Assembly: GCA_001950395.1 (NCBI GenBank) | Contig: BDLO01000001.1 | Coordinates: forward strand, 310,001-374,000 | Direction: 5' to 3' | Length of the DNA: 64,000 nucleotides | Origin: Coriobacteriaceae bacterium EMTCatB1 | GTDB taxonomy: Bacteria > Actinomycetota > Coriobacteriia > Anaerosomatales > Anaerosomataceae | Made by a program: the position numbers and the translations under genes | The notes under the pieces: model-generated | Database searches by the model: none | Seen by the model: only the letters and a program-made list of their open reading frames with translations | Told to the model about the DNA's origin: nothing | Part shown: one piece after another, positions 30,133-40,425 of the stretch | Layout of the letters: every line of letters begins with the position of its first letter | Position numbering within the stretch: the stretch's first letter is position 1

Positions 30133-32001
30133 GTGGCGCTTCCCGAGGACAAGCGGGCGCTTGCAGACGTCCCCGACGCGCCGGGCGTCTACCTCTGGAA
30201 GGCCGCCGACGGCTCGGTCTTGTACGTCGGGAAGGCCAAGTCGCTCAAGAAGCGCATGCGGCAGTACGTGAGCGGCCACGACGAGCGTGAGCGCGTGCCG
30301 CTGCTGATGGAGCAGGCGGCCGACTACGCGTTCGTGGTGACTGAGAACGAGGTCGAGGGGCTCATCCTCGAGAACTCGCTCATCAAGCAGTTCGACCCGC
30401 CCTTCAACGTGCGCTACCGCGACGACAAATCCTTCCCGTTCATCGCGCTCACCACCGGCGACCCGTTCCCCGCAATCAAGTACACGCGTGAGCGGCACCG
30501 CGAGGGCACCCGGTACTTCGGGCCGTACACCGACGCGAGGGCCGCGCGCGAGACCATCGAGGTCGTGCGACGCATCTACCCGATCTGCCGCGCGACGTGC
30601 GTGCAGTGGAAGCGGGTGAACGCGCGCGGCGGCGAGCCCGTCGGCACGCCGTGCTTCGACGCGCACGTCGGCAAGGGGCCTGGCGTGTGCGTGGGCGCGA
30701 TCTCGCGCGAGGAGTACGCGGAGCGCGTGCGAGCTGTCGCGGACTTCCTGGAGGGAAGGCGCGCCGACATTGTGCGCGAGCTCGAAGCCGAGATGCGCGA
30801 AGCAGCCGCGAACCTCGAGTACGAGCGGGCGGCCCGCCTGCGGAACTCGCTCGACGCCGTGCGCCGCGTGCTCGAACGTCAGAAGGTCGTCTCCGACAAG
30901 CCGCTTCAGCTCGACGTGTTCGGCGTCGAGCGCGCCGAGACGATCTCGGGCGTCCACGTGCTCCTCGTGCGGGAGGGCAGGGTGCTCGCCGGCAACGAGT
31001 TCGTGGTGGAAGGCGGTCTCGACGTGCCGTACGGCGAGCTCATCGAAGGCATCTTGGAGCGCTACTACGCCGACGCGCCGTTCGTCCCCCGGGAGGTCCT
31101 CGTCCCAGAGCTGCCGGCGAGCGCTGAGACGCTGAGCGAGTGGCTCTCCGGGATACGCGGCAGCCGCGTCCGCGTGAGCGTCCCGCAGCGGGGGCTCAAG
31201 CGCGAGCTCCTCGGCCTGGCCTCCGAGAACGCCCGCTTCGCGTTGGCGCGGTACAAGCACCGCACCCGATACGACGAGGAGCGGATCAACCGGGCGCTTC
31301 TCGAGCTCGAGAGCGCGCTCGCGCTGCCGGCGCCGCCGTTGCGCATCGAGTGCTACGACATCTCGACGCTGCACGGGAAGGACTCGGTGGGCTCGATGGT
31401 GGTGTTCTCGGGCGGCAGGCCCGACAAGGCATCGTACCGGCGGTTCAACGTGCGTCTCTCGACCGGCGACGCGAACGACGTCGCGATGATGCGAGAAGTG
31501 CTGCTGAGGCGGTTCAGGCGGGCGGCGACTGGCGACGAGCGCTTCGCCGCACTGCCTGACCTGCTGATCGTCGACGGCGGCAAGCCCCAGCTCAAAGCGG
31601 CTCTGGCGGCGCTCGAGGAGGCGGGGGTGCGCGTCCCGGTGGCAGCGCTCGCGAAGCGGGAAGAGGAGCTCTTCGTGCCCGGCTGGGACGAGCCGGTCCG
31701 GCTGCCGGACGGCTCGGCTGCGCTTTCGCTGCTCAAGCGCGTGCGGGACGAGGCGCACCGCTTCGCGATCGAGCACCACCGCGCCGTGCGCGGCAAGCGA
31801 GCGGTCGCCTCGCAGCTCGACGCGATACCGGGCGTCGGCCCAGCGCGCAAGAAGGCGCTGCTCGCGCGGTTCGGCTCGGTCAAGCGGCTGAAAGCCGCAA
31901 CGGTGCAGGAGATCGCGGCGGTGCCGGGCATCGGCCGGGCGACCGCTGAACGGATACTGGAAGCACTGAGAGCGGCCGACGATGCGCCGCGCCGCGCCTG
32001 A
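30133..32001 (+). CDS. uvrC: UvrABC excinuclease subunit C
   Basis: Dual-incision nuclease of nucleotide excision repair, 622 aa. The N-terminal GIY-YIG domain reads PGVYLWKAADGSVLYVGKAKSLKKRM. The UVR domain is ANLEYERAARLRNSLDAV. The C-terminal RNase H-like endonuclease has CYDISTLHGKDSVGSMVVF and LLIVDGGKPQL with catalytic Asp, followed by a helix-hairpin-helix pair (IPGVGPARKKALLARFGS ... VPGIGRATAERILEAL). The GTG start is one base after the uvrA stop. Confidence 0.97.
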   Translation: MALPEDKRALADVPDAPGVYLWKAADGSVLYVGKAKSLKKRMRQYVSGHDERERVPLLMEQAADYAFVVTENEVEGLILENSLIKQFDPPFNVRYRDDKSFPFIALTTGDPFPAIKYTRERHREGTRYFGPYTDARAARETIEVVRRIYPICRATCVQWKRVNARGGEPVGTPCFDAHVGKGPGVCVGAISREEYAERVRAVADFLEGRRADIVRELEAEMREAAANLEYERAARLRNSLDAVRRVLERQKVVSDKPLQLDVFGVERAETISGVHVLLVREGRVLAGNEFVVEGGLDVPYGELIEGILERYYADAPFVPREVLVPELPASAETLSEWLSGIRGSRVRVSVPQRGLKRELLGLASENARFALARYKHRTRYDEERINRALLELESALALPAPPLRIECYDISTLHGKDSVGSMVVFSGGRPDKASYRRFNVRLSTGDANDVAMMREVLLRRFRRAATGDERFAALPDLLIVDGGKPQLKAALAALEEAGVRVPVAALAKREEELFVPGWDEPVRLPDGSAALSLLKRVRDEAHRFAIEHHRAVRGKRAVASQLDAIPGVGPARKKALLARFGSVKRLKAATVQEIAAVPGIGRATAERILEALRAADDAPRRA

Positions 32002-32018
32002 GACGTCAGTCGGGCTGG

Positions 32019-32024
32019 TATACT
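32019..32024 (+). promoter_or_regulatory. Putative extended -10 (TGG-TATACT) for the holin-like/rapZ operon
   Basis: TATACT with a TG extension begins 17 bp after the uvrC stop codon and lies 36 bp before the next start. No good -35 is visible at the expected spacing. The operon downstream runs from the holin-like gene through rapZ, yvcK and whiA with overlapping ends. Confidence 0.4.
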
Positions 32025-32059
32025 CGACGGTGCAGGCCTGTCGGCGAGGGGAGCGAGCG

Positions 32060-32416
32060 ATGAAGTTCGTGGTGCGCATGCTGGTCTCAGCCGGCGCCGT
32101 GTTCGGAGTCGCGTACTTGAGCGGCGGAGCGTTGCTTTCCGTGGACAGCTTCTGGCCAGCGGCCGTCTACGCTGCAGTCGCGCTGGCGGTCGTCAATGCG
32201 GTCGTCAAGCCGGTCGTGCAGGTGCTGACGTTCCCGGTGACGTTGCTCACGCTCGGGTTGTTCGGGCTGATCGTGAACGCGCTCATGCTGTACATCGTCG
32301 ACTGGGTCGTTCCCGGAGTGAGCACGACCGGTTTCTGGCAGACGGTCGTCGCCAGCGCGCTGATCTCGCTCGTCTCGTCCGTCGCAGGCAAGCTTCTCGA
32401 GGGCGACGATGACTGA
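32060..32416 (+). CDS. Phage holin family (mycobacterial 4TM-type) membrane protein
   Basis: A 118-aa protein with four predicted membrane helices: VRMLVSAGAVFGVAYLSGG, WPAAVYAAVALAVVNAVV, VLTFPVTLLTLGLFGLIVNALMLYIVDWVV and TVVASALISLVSSVAGKLL. It resembles the widespread chromosomal 'phage holin family' proteins (DUF360-like), which are not part of a prophage. Function is unknown. The ATG follows GAGGGGAGCGAGCG. The last 8 nt overlap rapZ. Confidence 0.75.
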   Translation: MKFVVRMLVSAGAVFGVAYLSGGALLSVDSFWPAAVYAAVALAVVNAVVKPVVQVLTFPVTLLTLGLFGLIVNALMLYIVDWVVPGVSTTGFWQTVVASALISLVSSVAGKLLEGDDD

Positions 32417-33332
32417 ACGGTCCGCGAGCGGCACCGAGCTCCGTCACGCTGAGAGCGAGGCCCGCGACCTCGTCATCATCACGGGGATGTCAGGCGCCGG
32501 CCGCTCGGAGGCCATGCACACGTTCGAGGACCTCGGCTACTTCTGCATCGATAACCTGCCGCCGGCGCTGATTCAGCAGCTGGTCGAACTGACGGCGCTC
32601 CCTGGCAGCCGCGTGCAGCGAGTCGCGGTGGTGTGCGACGCGCGCGGACGCGAGTTCTTCTCTGAGCTCGCCGCAGCGCTCGACCGCCTGGAGGAGTCCG
32701 GTCATCCGTATCGGCTCGTGTACCTCACCGCCGACGACCGGACCCTCATCCGCCGTTTCAAGGAGACGCGCCGCCGTCACCCGCTCTCCGACGAGTGCTC
32801 GCTCGCTGAGGGCATCCGGGCGGAACGCGAGCTGCTCGCGCCGTTCGCCGCGCGAGCGGACGTCACCATCGACACGAGCGACATGCGGCCGAGCGAGCTC
32901 AAGTCGCTCATCCGAGAGCGGTTCGCGCCGGTCGAGAACGAGTCGGCGCTCACCGTCGCCGTGTCGTCATTCGGCTTCAAGTACGGGCTTCCGGCCGACG
33001 CTGACATCGTGATGGACGTCCGCTTCCTTCCGAACCCCTACTACGTGCCGAGATTGCGCACCCGAACCGGGCTCGAGCGGCCTGTGCGGGCCTACGTGCT
33101 CGAACAGCCCGAGACGGAGGAGTTCTTGAGCCGCTGGTTCGCGCTCCTCGACCTGCTGCTCCCCGGCTACGTGCGCGAGGGCAAGGCGCACCTGCACGTG
33201 GCGCTCGGATGCACCGGCGGGCAGCATCGCAGCGTCGTGCTCGCGGAGCAGACTGCCGAGCACCTTCGGAAGTCGGGATACCCTGTGAACGTCTCGCACC
33301 GAGACATCGCCAAAGACAGGAGCCGCGAGTGA
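32409..33332 (+). CDS. rapZ: RNase adapter / nucleotide-binding protein RapZ
   Basis: P-loop protein of 307 aa (RapZ/YvcJ). The Walker A is GMSGAGRS (Arg replacing the usual Lys). Then come TFEDLGYFCIDNLPP, SFGFKYGLPADADIVMDVRFLPNPYY, and the C-terminal LHVALGCTGGQHRSVVLAEQ, the metabolite-sensing part in enteric RapZ. In Gram-positives the usual order is rapZ-yvcK-whiA, as here. It overlaps the upstream gene by 8 nt and yvcK by 4 nt. Confidence 0.94.
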   Translation: MTERSASGTELRHAESEARDLVIITGMSGAGRSEAMHTFEDLGYFCIDNLPPALIQQLVELTALPGSRVQRVAVVCDARGREFFSELAAALDRLEESGHPYRLVYLTADDRTLIRRFKETRRRHPLSDECSLAEGIRAERELLAPFAARADVTIDTSDMRPSELKSLIRERFAPVENESALTVAVSSFGFKYGLPADADIVMDVRFLPNPYYVPRLRTRTGLERPVRAYVLEQPETEEFLSRWFALLDLLLPGYVREGKAHLHVALGCTGGQHRSVVLAEQTAEHLRKSGYPVNVSHRDIAKDRSRE

Positions 33333-34261
33333 GCGGCGCGCGAAAGGCAGTGGCGATCGGGGGCGGGACCGGGCTGCCGCTCGTCCTGTCGTGCCTGGCG
33401 TCGGCGGGTTTCGAGACCACGGCGGTCGTGACGATGGCGGACGACGGGGGATCATCGGGGCGTCTTCGGCGCGAGCTCGGCATCCTGCCGCCCGGCGACG
33501 TCCGGAACTGCCTCGTTGCGCTCGCGCCCTCGAACGACCCGCTCGCGCGCATCTTCCAGTATCGCTTCCCGCAAGGAGAGGGGCTTGCGGGCCACGCGCT
33601 CGGCAACCTCATCATCGCGGCGCTTGCGGACCTCACCGGCGACTTCGCGCGGGCCGTGCAGGTCGCGGGCGAGATGCTGCACGTACAGGGGCGGGTGCTG
33701 CCGAGCACGCTCGCCGACGTCGCGTTGCACGCCGAGACCGCGGATGGCGAGCGCATCGTCGGGCAGTCGCAGGTCGCTCACGCGCCCGTGCGCGTCGCGC
33801 GCGTCACGCTCGAGCCGGAGCGCCCGCCAGCGTACGGCCCCGCGCTCGACGCCATCCGCGAAGCCGACCTCCTCGTCGTCGGGCCGGGCAGCCTGTTCAC
33901 GAGCGTGATCCCGAACCTGCTCGTCGATGGGATCCCAGCGGCTCTGGGCGAGTGTCCGGGACGCATCGTCTACGTGTGCAACGTCGCGAACCAGCGCGGA
34001 GAGACGTGCGGCATGGATGCTTTCGAGCACGTGCAGGCGCTGCTGGATCACGGCATGCCGCGCATCGACGTTACGGTGGTGCACGACACGGACGCGACCG
34101 CGCCGGCTGCAGAGATCGAGCCGGTCGAAGCCGGCGCCCTCGTCCGGGAACGCGTCCGCGAGATGGGCATCGACGTGCTCGCCGCAGACGTCGTGGACGC
34201 CTCGAACCCGCGCCACCACGACCCCGCCTTGCTGTGCGCAGTCCTGAGGAGGGTCGCGTAG
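33329..34261 (+). CDS. yvcK: Gluconeogenesis factor YvcK/CofD-like
   Basis: CofD-fold protein of 310 aa: AVAIGGGTGLPLVLSCLASAGFETTAVVTMADDGGSSGRLRRELGILPPGDVRNCLVAL is diagnostic. VVGPGSLFTSVIPNLLVDGI and YVCNVANQRGETCGMDAFEHV follow. In Bacillus it binds UDP-sugars and is needed for growth on gluconeogenic substrates and for wall synthesis. The GTG start overlaps the rapZ stop (GTGA); the stop TAG shares a base with the whiA GTG. Confidence 0.94.
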   Translation: MSGARKAVAIGGGTGLPLVLSCLASAGFETTAVVTMADDGGSSGRLRRELGILPPGDVRNCLVALAPSNDPLARIFQYRFPQGEGLAGHALGNLIIAALADLTGDFARAVQVAGEMLHVQGRVLPSTLADVALHAETADGERIVGQSQVAHAPVRVARVTLEPERPPAYGPALDAIREADLLVVGPGSLFTSVIPNLLVDGIPAALGECPGRIVYVCNVANQRGETCGMDAFEHVQALLDHGMPRIDVTVVHDTDATAPAAEIEPVEAGALVRERVREMGIDVLAADVVDASNPRHHDPALLCAVLRRVA

Positions 34262-35220
34262 TGTCGTTCACGGCGGAGGTGAAAGAGGAGCTCTCACGGG
34301 TCGAGGGGCGGCGCGGTTGTTGCGCGCGCGCGGAGCTCTCGGCGCTGGTGCGGGTCGAGGGCACGCTCCACCTCGGGGGCACGGGGCGGCTTCGGCTCGA
34401 GATCGCCACCGAGACCGCGCCGGTCGCGCGCAAGACGATCAAGCTGCTGCACTCGCTGTACGGGTTGACGACCGAGCTCACCGTGCGGCGCTCGGTCCTG
34501 CACAAGTCCAACAACTACCTCATCACCGTGCCGGCGCAGCCGAAGCTCGAAGAGGCGCTCATCGACTTAGGCATCCTGGACGCCGACTACGCCCTGGTGC
34601 CCGGCATACCGGCTGCGCTCGTGAAGCGCGACTGCTGCGCCGTCGCGTACCTTCGGGGCGCGTTCCTCGGCGGCGGGTTCGTGGCCGACCCGCACGGCGA
34701 CTTCCACTTCGAGCTCACGGCCGAGAGCGAGCAGGTGGCCGACGACCTCACGGCCCTGATGAGCCGCTTCGGGATGCAGGCGAAAGTCACACAGCGTCGC
34801 GGTTCGTTCGCCGTGTACCTCAAAGGCGCCGAGCCGATCGTGACCTTCCTCGCGCACGTAGGCGCGCATCGCGCCCTGCTCCGCACCGAGGACGTCCGCA
34901 TCATGAAAGGCATACGCAACGAGATCAACCGGCTCGTGAACGCCGAGACCGCGAACCTCGAGAAGAGCGCGGATGCCGCGATGTCGCAGATCGAGGCGAT
35001 CAAGGCGATCGCGGCTGCGCGAGGTCTCGACAGCCTGCCGCCGGCACTTCGCGAGATGGCCGAGCTTCGGCTCGAGAATCCTGACGCGACGCTCAAGGAG
35101 CTCGGCGAGCTTGCTGACCCGCCGCTCACCAAGTCCGCGGTGTATCACCGTATCCGGCGGCTCATGGAGCTGGCTGAGGGTCTTGGGCCCGCTGGGGGCC
35201 GTCGCCGAGCGCGACGATGA
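34261..35220 (+). CDS. whiA: DNA-binding protein WhiA
   Basis: Conserved Gram-positive regulator of 319 aa. The N-terminus is a LAGLIDADG-like domain without nuclease residues (SFTAEVKEELSRVE ... CCAVAYLRGAFLGGGFVADP). The C-terminal helix-turn-helix reads LRLENPDATLKELGELADPPLTKSAVYHRIRRLMELAE. It controls sporulation-septation in Streptomyces and cell division or chromosome segregation in other Gram-positives. The GTG start shares one base with the yvcK stop. Confidence 0.95.
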   Translation: MSFTAEVKEELSRVEGRRGCCARAELSALVRVEGTLHLGGTGRLRLEIATETAPVARKTIKLLHSLYGLTTELTVRRSVLHKSNNYLITVPAQPKLEEALIDLGILDADYALVPGIPAALVKRDCCAVAYLRGAFLGGGFVADPHGDFHFELTAESEQVADDLTALMSRFGMQAKVTQRRGSFAVYLKGAEPIVTFLAHVGAHRALLRTEDVRIMKGIRNEINRLVNAETANLEKSADAAMSQIEAIKAIAAARGLDSLPPALREMAELRLENPDATLKELGELADPPLTKSAVYHRIRRLMELAEGLGPAGGRRRARR

Positions 35221-36327
<1,107 letters not shown>

Positions 36328-36332
36328 TTTGC

Positions 36333-36355
36333 CGGGCGGGCCATGCGCCCGCCCG
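36333..36355 (+). terminator. Intercistronic hairpin gap/pgk
   Basis: CGGGCGGGC and GCCCGCCCG form a perfect 9-bp GC stem with a 5-nt CATGC loop, starting six bases after the gap stop codon. A weak T-containing stretch (TTGCTGTT) follows. It is likely a partial terminator or 3' stabiliser raising gap levels relative to pgk. Confidence 0.55.
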
Positions 36356-36391
36356 CTTGCTGTTCGGGTGGCTCGTAGACCGGGAGGACGA

Positions 36392-37585
36392 ATGTTCGCC
36401 AAGAAGACCGTGAAAGACATCGACGTGCGGGGCAAGCGCTGCCTCGTGCGCGTCGACTTCAACGTGCCGCTCTCGGAGGGATCGGTCACAGACGACACGC
36501 GCGTCCGCGCTGCGCTGCCAACCATCCGGTACCTGATCGACCACGGCGCGAGGGTGATTCTCGTCAGCCACCTCGGGCGTCCGAAGGGGGCGCCGGACCC
36601 GCAGTTCAGTCTGAGGCCCGTCCGGCGCGTCTTGCAGCGCCTGCTTGGCCGCAACGTCGTGTTCGTCGACGACATCGTCGGCCCGGAAGCGCAAGAGGCC
36701 GTCGCTCGCATGGTGGACGGCGAGGTGCTCATGCTCGAGAACGTCCGCTTCCACCCCGGGGAGAAGACGAACGACCCCGAGTTCGCCAAGGCGCTCGCGT
36801 CGCTTGCCGACGTATACGTCAACGACGCTTTCGGTGCGGCGCACCGGGCGCATGCGTCGACCGCCGGCGTTGCGCAGTACCTGCCCGCGGTGGCCGGGCT
36901 TCTGCTCGCCCGCGAGGTGGACACGCTCACCTCGATGCTCGCTGAGCCGGAGCGGCCGTTCGTAGCGATCCTCGGCGGCTCGAAGGTCTCGGACAAGATC
37001 GGGGTCATCGACCGGCTGCTGGAGTGCGTGGATGCGTTGCTCATCGGCGGCGGCATGTGCTTCACGTTCCTCGTGGCCAAGGGCGTCGCCGTCGGGAACT
37101 CGATAGTCGAAGCCGACTGGGTGGAGCGCGCTGGCGAGATGCTGAAGAAGGCGAGCGAGCGCGGCGTCGACCTCCTGCTGCCCGTGGACTTCGTGGTCGC
37201 CGACCAGATGGTCGAGGACGCCGACACGAAGATCGTGGGCCGCGAGGAGATCCCAGACGGCACGATGGGGCTCGACATCGGCCCGACCACCGTGGAGCTG
37301 TACAAGGGCGAGATCTCCAGGGCGCGCACCATCTTCTGGAACGGGCCGATGGGCGTGTTCGAGCTCACGCCGTTCGAGGCCGGCACGCGCGAGGTCGCCA
37401 CCGCCGTCGCGCGCAACAACCGCGCCGCCTCCATCGTGGGCGGCGGCGATTCAGTGGCCGCGCTCAAGAAGTTCGATCTGGAGGAGCGCGTCACATTCGT
37501 GTCGACGGGGGGCGGGGCCGCGATGAAGCTGCTCGAAGGCTCGCCGCTGCCCGGCGTCGAGGCGCTGCTCGACAAGGACGCCTGA
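36392..37585 (+). CDS. pgk: Phosphoglycerate kinase
   Basis: Transfers phosphate from 1,3-bisphosphoglycerate to ADP; 397 aa. It shows RCLVRVDFNVPL (substrate-binding signature), ARVILVSHLGRPKG, AHRASTAGVA-type basic patch (AHRAHASTAGVAQYLP), GGSKVSDKIGVI and the nucleotide-site motif IVGGGDSVAAL plus STGGGAAMKLLEG. The ATG follows GGGAGGACGA and trims 21 non-family residues from the longer frame. Confidence 0.97.
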   Translation: MFAKKTVKDIDVRGKRCLVRVDFNVPLSEGSVTDDTRVRAALPTIRYLIDHGARVILVSHLGRPKGAPDPQFSLRPVRRVLQRLLGRNVVFVDDIVGPEAQEAVARMVDGEVLMLENVRFHPGEKTNDPEFAKALASLADVYVNDAFGAAHRAHASTAGVAQYLPAVAGLLLAREVDTLTSMLAEPERPFVAILGGSKVSDKIGVIDRLLECVDALLIGGGMCFTFLVAKGVAVGNSIVEADWVERAGEMLKKASERGVDLLLPVDFVVADQMVEDADTKIVGREEIPDGTMGLDIGPTTVELYKGEISRARTIFWNGPMGVFELTPFEAGTREVATAVARNNRAASIVGGGDSVAALKKFDLEERVTFVSTGGGAAMKLLEGSPLPGVEALLDKDA

Positions 37586-37605
37586 GGCGGGGAAGGAGGG
37601 CCCAC

Positions 37606-38376
37606 ATGGACCGTCGCATGATGGTCGCCGGCAACTGGAAGATGTACACGACGTCTGGCGAGGGCGCCGTGCTCGTGCAAGACATCGCTCGCGAGCTCGA
37701 GACCGTCCGTGGCGACGTCGAAGTCGTCGTGTGCCCGCCATTCACCGGCCTCAAAGCCGTGTCGACGGTGATCGAGTACGACCGCGTGCCTATCGCGCTG
37801 GGCGCGCAAGACATGTTCTGGGAGCCAGAGGGGGCGTTCACTGGCGAGATCGCGCCAAGGATGCTCGTCGACCTCGGTTGCACCTACGTGATCGTCGGGC
37901 ACTCGGAGCGCCGGGAGCACTTCGGTGAGACCGACGAGACCGTGAACCGCAAGGTGAAAGCGGCGTTCGCCTCGGGTCTCACGCCGATCATGTGCGTGGG
38001 CGAGCCGCTGGCTGTGAGGGAGTCTGGCGAGACCGAGCGGTTCGTCCGTGAGCAGGTGCTCGCAGGCGCGGCCGGTCTGGAGAAGGACGAGGCCGCGCGG
38101 CTCGTTGTGGCGTACGAGCCGATCTGGGCGATCGGCACTGGGCGCACCCCGACCCCCGAATCCGCGAACGACGTCGCACGAGGCATCCGCGCGACGATCG
38201 GTGCGATGTACGGACCGCCGGCCGCGATGCAGATGCGCGTGCTGTACGGGGGTTCGGTGAAGCCCGAGAACGCGGCGCACTTCTTCCGCGAGCCGGACGT
38301 GGACGGGGCCTTGGTCGGCGGCGCGTCGCTCAAGGCCGACTCGTTCGTGGACATCGTGAGGGCAGCCGCCCGATGA
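37606..38376 (+). CDS. tpiA: Triosephosphate isomerase
   Basis: TIM-barrel isomerase of 256 aa. It has the N-terminal Lys in VAGNWKMY, the electrophilic His in VIVGHSERREHF, the catalytic Glu in VVAYEPIWAIGTG and phosphate-binding YGGSVKPEN and GALVGGASL. The ATG follows GGAAGGAGGG. Its end overlaps the gpmI ATG by 4 nt. Confidence 0.98.
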   Translation: MDRRMMVAGNWKMYTTSGEGAVLVQDIARELETVRGDVEVVVCPPFTGLKAVSTVIEYDRVPIALGAQDMFWEPEGAFTGEIAPRMLVDLGCTYVIVGHSERREHFGETDETVNRKVKAAFASGLTPIMCVGEPLAVRESGETERFVREQVLAGAAGLEKDEAARLVVAYEPIWAIGTGRTPTPESANDVARGIRATIGAMYGPPAAMQMRVLYGGSVKPENAAHFFREPDVDGALVGGASLKADSFVDIVRAAAR

Positions 38377-39902
38377 GGCGCGCTCCTGTCGCTCTCATCA
38401 TCATGGACGGCTTCGGGCTGGCACCGCCAGGTCCCGGCAACGCGATATCGCTTGCGCGCACGCCCAACCTCGACGCGCTCTTCGAGCGCTGGCCGTGGAC
38501 GGCGCTTGAGTGCTCGGGTCTGGCGGTCGGTCTCCCGGAGGGGCAGATGGGCAACTCCGAGGTCGGCCACCTCAACATCGGGGCGGGCAGGGTCGTCTAC
38601 CAAGAGCTCACCCGGATCTTCAAGGCCATCGAGGACGGCTCGCTGGAGACGAACGAGGTGCTGTGCCGCGCCATCGACGGCGCAGTCGACGACGGCAAGG
38701 CGGTCCACTTCATGGGGCTCCTCTCCGACGGGGGCGTGCACAGCCATCAGGATCACCTGTACGCCCTCGTTCGCATGGCGGCCAAGCGCGGAGCTGGGCG
38801 CGTCTTCATCCATGCCTTCCTCGACGGTCGGGACGTGCCGCCGACGAGCGGGCTCGGCTACGTTCGAGCTCTCGAACGCGTGCTCGCCGACGTCGGTGCA
38901 GGCGCGATCGCGACCGTCATGGGCCGCTACTACGCGATGGACCGCGACCGTCGATGGGAGCGGGTCGATCGCGCATGGCGTGCGATGGTGATGGGAGAAG
39001 GAGCCCCCGCCACGAGCGCGGAGGAGGCCGTCGAGCGCTCGTACGCAGCCGGCGTGACCGACGAGTTCTTGGAGCCGGCGGTCGTGATGCGGGAGGGCTC
39101 CCCCGTGGCGACTGTGAGCGACGGCGATGCCGTCGTGTTCTTCAACTTCCGGCCAGACAGGGCGCGCGAGATCACGCGCGCGTTCGTCGATCCTGCGTTC
39201 GAAGGGTTCGAGCGTCCGGTGACCCCTGAGGTCCGGTTCGTCTGCTTGACCGAATACGATCCGACGATTCCCGCGCCGGTCGCCTTCGAGAAGGACCTGC
39301 CGTGCTGCGTGCTCGCCGACGTCATCGCAGACGCGGGGCTGACGCAGCTCCACATCGCCGAGACGGAGAAGTACGCGCACGTGACGTTCTTCTTGAACGG
39401 CGGCAAGGAGCCTCCGAAGCCAGGAGAGCAGCGCATCCTCGTGCCGAGCCCCAAGGTGCCGACGTACGACCTGCAGCCGGAGATGAGCGCTCCAGAGGTC
39501 ACGCGACGGCTGGTGGAGGCCATCGAGTCGGACGCCGCAGATTTCTACGTGGTGAACTACGCGAACTGCGACATGGTCGGGCACACCGGCGTCCTGAAGG
39601 CGGCGGTGCGAGCGGTCGAGGCGGTCGACGACGGCGTCGGTCAGGTGGTCGCAGCCGTGAGAGCCAAGGGCGGCTCAGCGATCGTGACTGCCGATCACGG
39701 CAACGCCGAGCGCATGCTCGACGACGATGGCGGGCCGTTCACGGCACACACCAACGACCCCGTGCCGCTCATCATCGTCGCTGACGGAGTGCGTTCGGCT
39801 CGCTCGGGCGGTATCCTCGCGGACGTGGCGCCGACCGTCATCGACATCATGGGGCTTGATGCCCCCGCCGAGTGGACGGGGCGTTCGCTTGTGGAGAGGT
39901 GA
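38373..39902 (+). CDS. gpmI: 2,3-bisphosphoglycerate-independent phosphoglycerate mutase
   Basis: Alkaline-phosphatase-fold mutase of 509 aa requiring two divalent metals. Asp in LIIMDGFGL and Ser in GQMGNSEVGHLNIGAGR form the phospho-serine centre. FLDGRDVPP, GRYYAMDRDRRWER, DFYVVNYANCDMVGHTG and VTADHGNAERM supply substrate and metal ligands. It ends the gap-pgk-tpiA-gpmI cluster. Confidence 0.97.
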   Translation: MRRAPVALIIMDGFGLAPPGPGNAISLARTPNLDALFERWPWTALECSGLAVGLPEGQMGNSEVGHLNIGAGRVVYQELTRIFKAIEDGSLETNEVLCRAIDGAVDDGKAVHFMGLLSDGGVHSHQDHLYALVRMAAKRGAGRVFIHAFLDGRDVPPTSGLGYVRALERVLADVGAGAIATVMGRYYAMDRDRRWERVDRAWRAMVMGEGAPATSAEEAVERSYAAGVTDEFLEPAVVMREGSPVATVSDGDAVVFFNFRPDRAREITRAFVDPAFEGFERPVTPEVRFVCLTEYDPTIPAPVAFEKDLPCCVLADVIADAGLTQLHIAETEKYAHVTFFLNGGKEPPKPGEQRILVPSPKVPTYDLQPEMSAPEVTRRLVEAIESDAADFYVVNYANCDMVGHTGVLKAAVRAVEAVDDGVGQVVAAVRAKGGSAIVTADHGNAERMLDDDGGPFTAHTNDPVPLIIVADGVRSARSGGILADVAPTVIDIMGLDAPAEWTGRSLVER

Positions 39903-39914
39903 GCGCGACTGAGG

Positions 39915-39943
39915 TTGAGAGGCGCTCCCGGCCTCGCTATACT
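39915..39943 (+). promoter_or_regulatory. Sigma-70-type promoter for secG
   Basis: TTGAGA (39915-39920), a 17-bp spacer and TATACT (39938-39943) lie between gpmI and secG, 49 bp before the secG start. This is one of the best vegetative promoter matches in the window. Confidence 0.65.
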
Positions 39944-39991
39944 CAGTCAGCGCTTCACGCCTGAGGGCGTTCGAACCAGAAGGAGCCTGCT

Positions 39992-40237
39992 GTGCAAGCA
40001 ATCGCGTACATCGTCATCGCGCTGCACGTCATCAGCGCCATCGGTCTCGTGATCTTCGTGCTGCTGCACTCCGGGAAGGGGACCGGTCTGTCGACGATGC
40101 TCGGAGGCGCCATGCCTGCGACCTCGACCGGCACTGGGATCATCGAGAAGAACCTCGACCGCATCACCATCGGCTTCGGTGTGATGTACGCCATCACCGC
40201 GATCGCGCTCATGCTCGTATACAGGCCGATGGCCTGA
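39992..40237 (+). CDS. secG: Preprotein translocase subunit SecG
   Basis: Small SecYEG partner of 81 aa with two membrane helices (AYIVIALHVISAIGLVIFVLL and RITIGFGVMYAITAIALMLV). Between them is the family loop HSGKGTGLSTMLGG. The GTG start follows AGAAGGAG. Its place after gpmI is common in Gram-positives. Confidence 0.9.
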   Translation: MQAIAYIVIALHVISAIGLVIFVLLHSGKGTGLSTMLGGAMPATSTGTGIIEKNLDRITIGFGVMYAITAIALMLVYRPMA

Positions 40238-40288
40238 TCTGCGGGTCGAGCGCTCATCCACGCAGGGCATCGCTCCCGGCTCATTCAT

Positions 40289-40317
40289 GCCCTCTTGCCA
40301 TTCTATGCAAAGAGGGC
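40289..40317. terminator. Hairpin downstream of secG
   Basis: GCCCTCTTGC and GCAAAGAGGGC form a stem of about 10 bp with one bulged base and an 8-nt loop, 52 bp past secG. No T-run follows on the plus strand, so termination is uncertain. The remaining 108 bp to oppA show no other clear element. Confidence 0.4.
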
Positions 40318-40425
40318 GACTATTAGAGGGTCAGAGCCGGCTTCGGCGGGTTCGGCGGTGCCCCGCGAAGTCCAGCTACAACGGTATGGCAGGTATGGGT
40401 GTGTCGTTTCGAAGGGAGGCTGACG

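Noticed and set aside
32060-32416. Prophage remnant suggested by the holin-like gene
   Set aside because: No endolysin, integrase, structural or att sequences nearby; it is embedded in the rapZ-yvcK-whiA operon.
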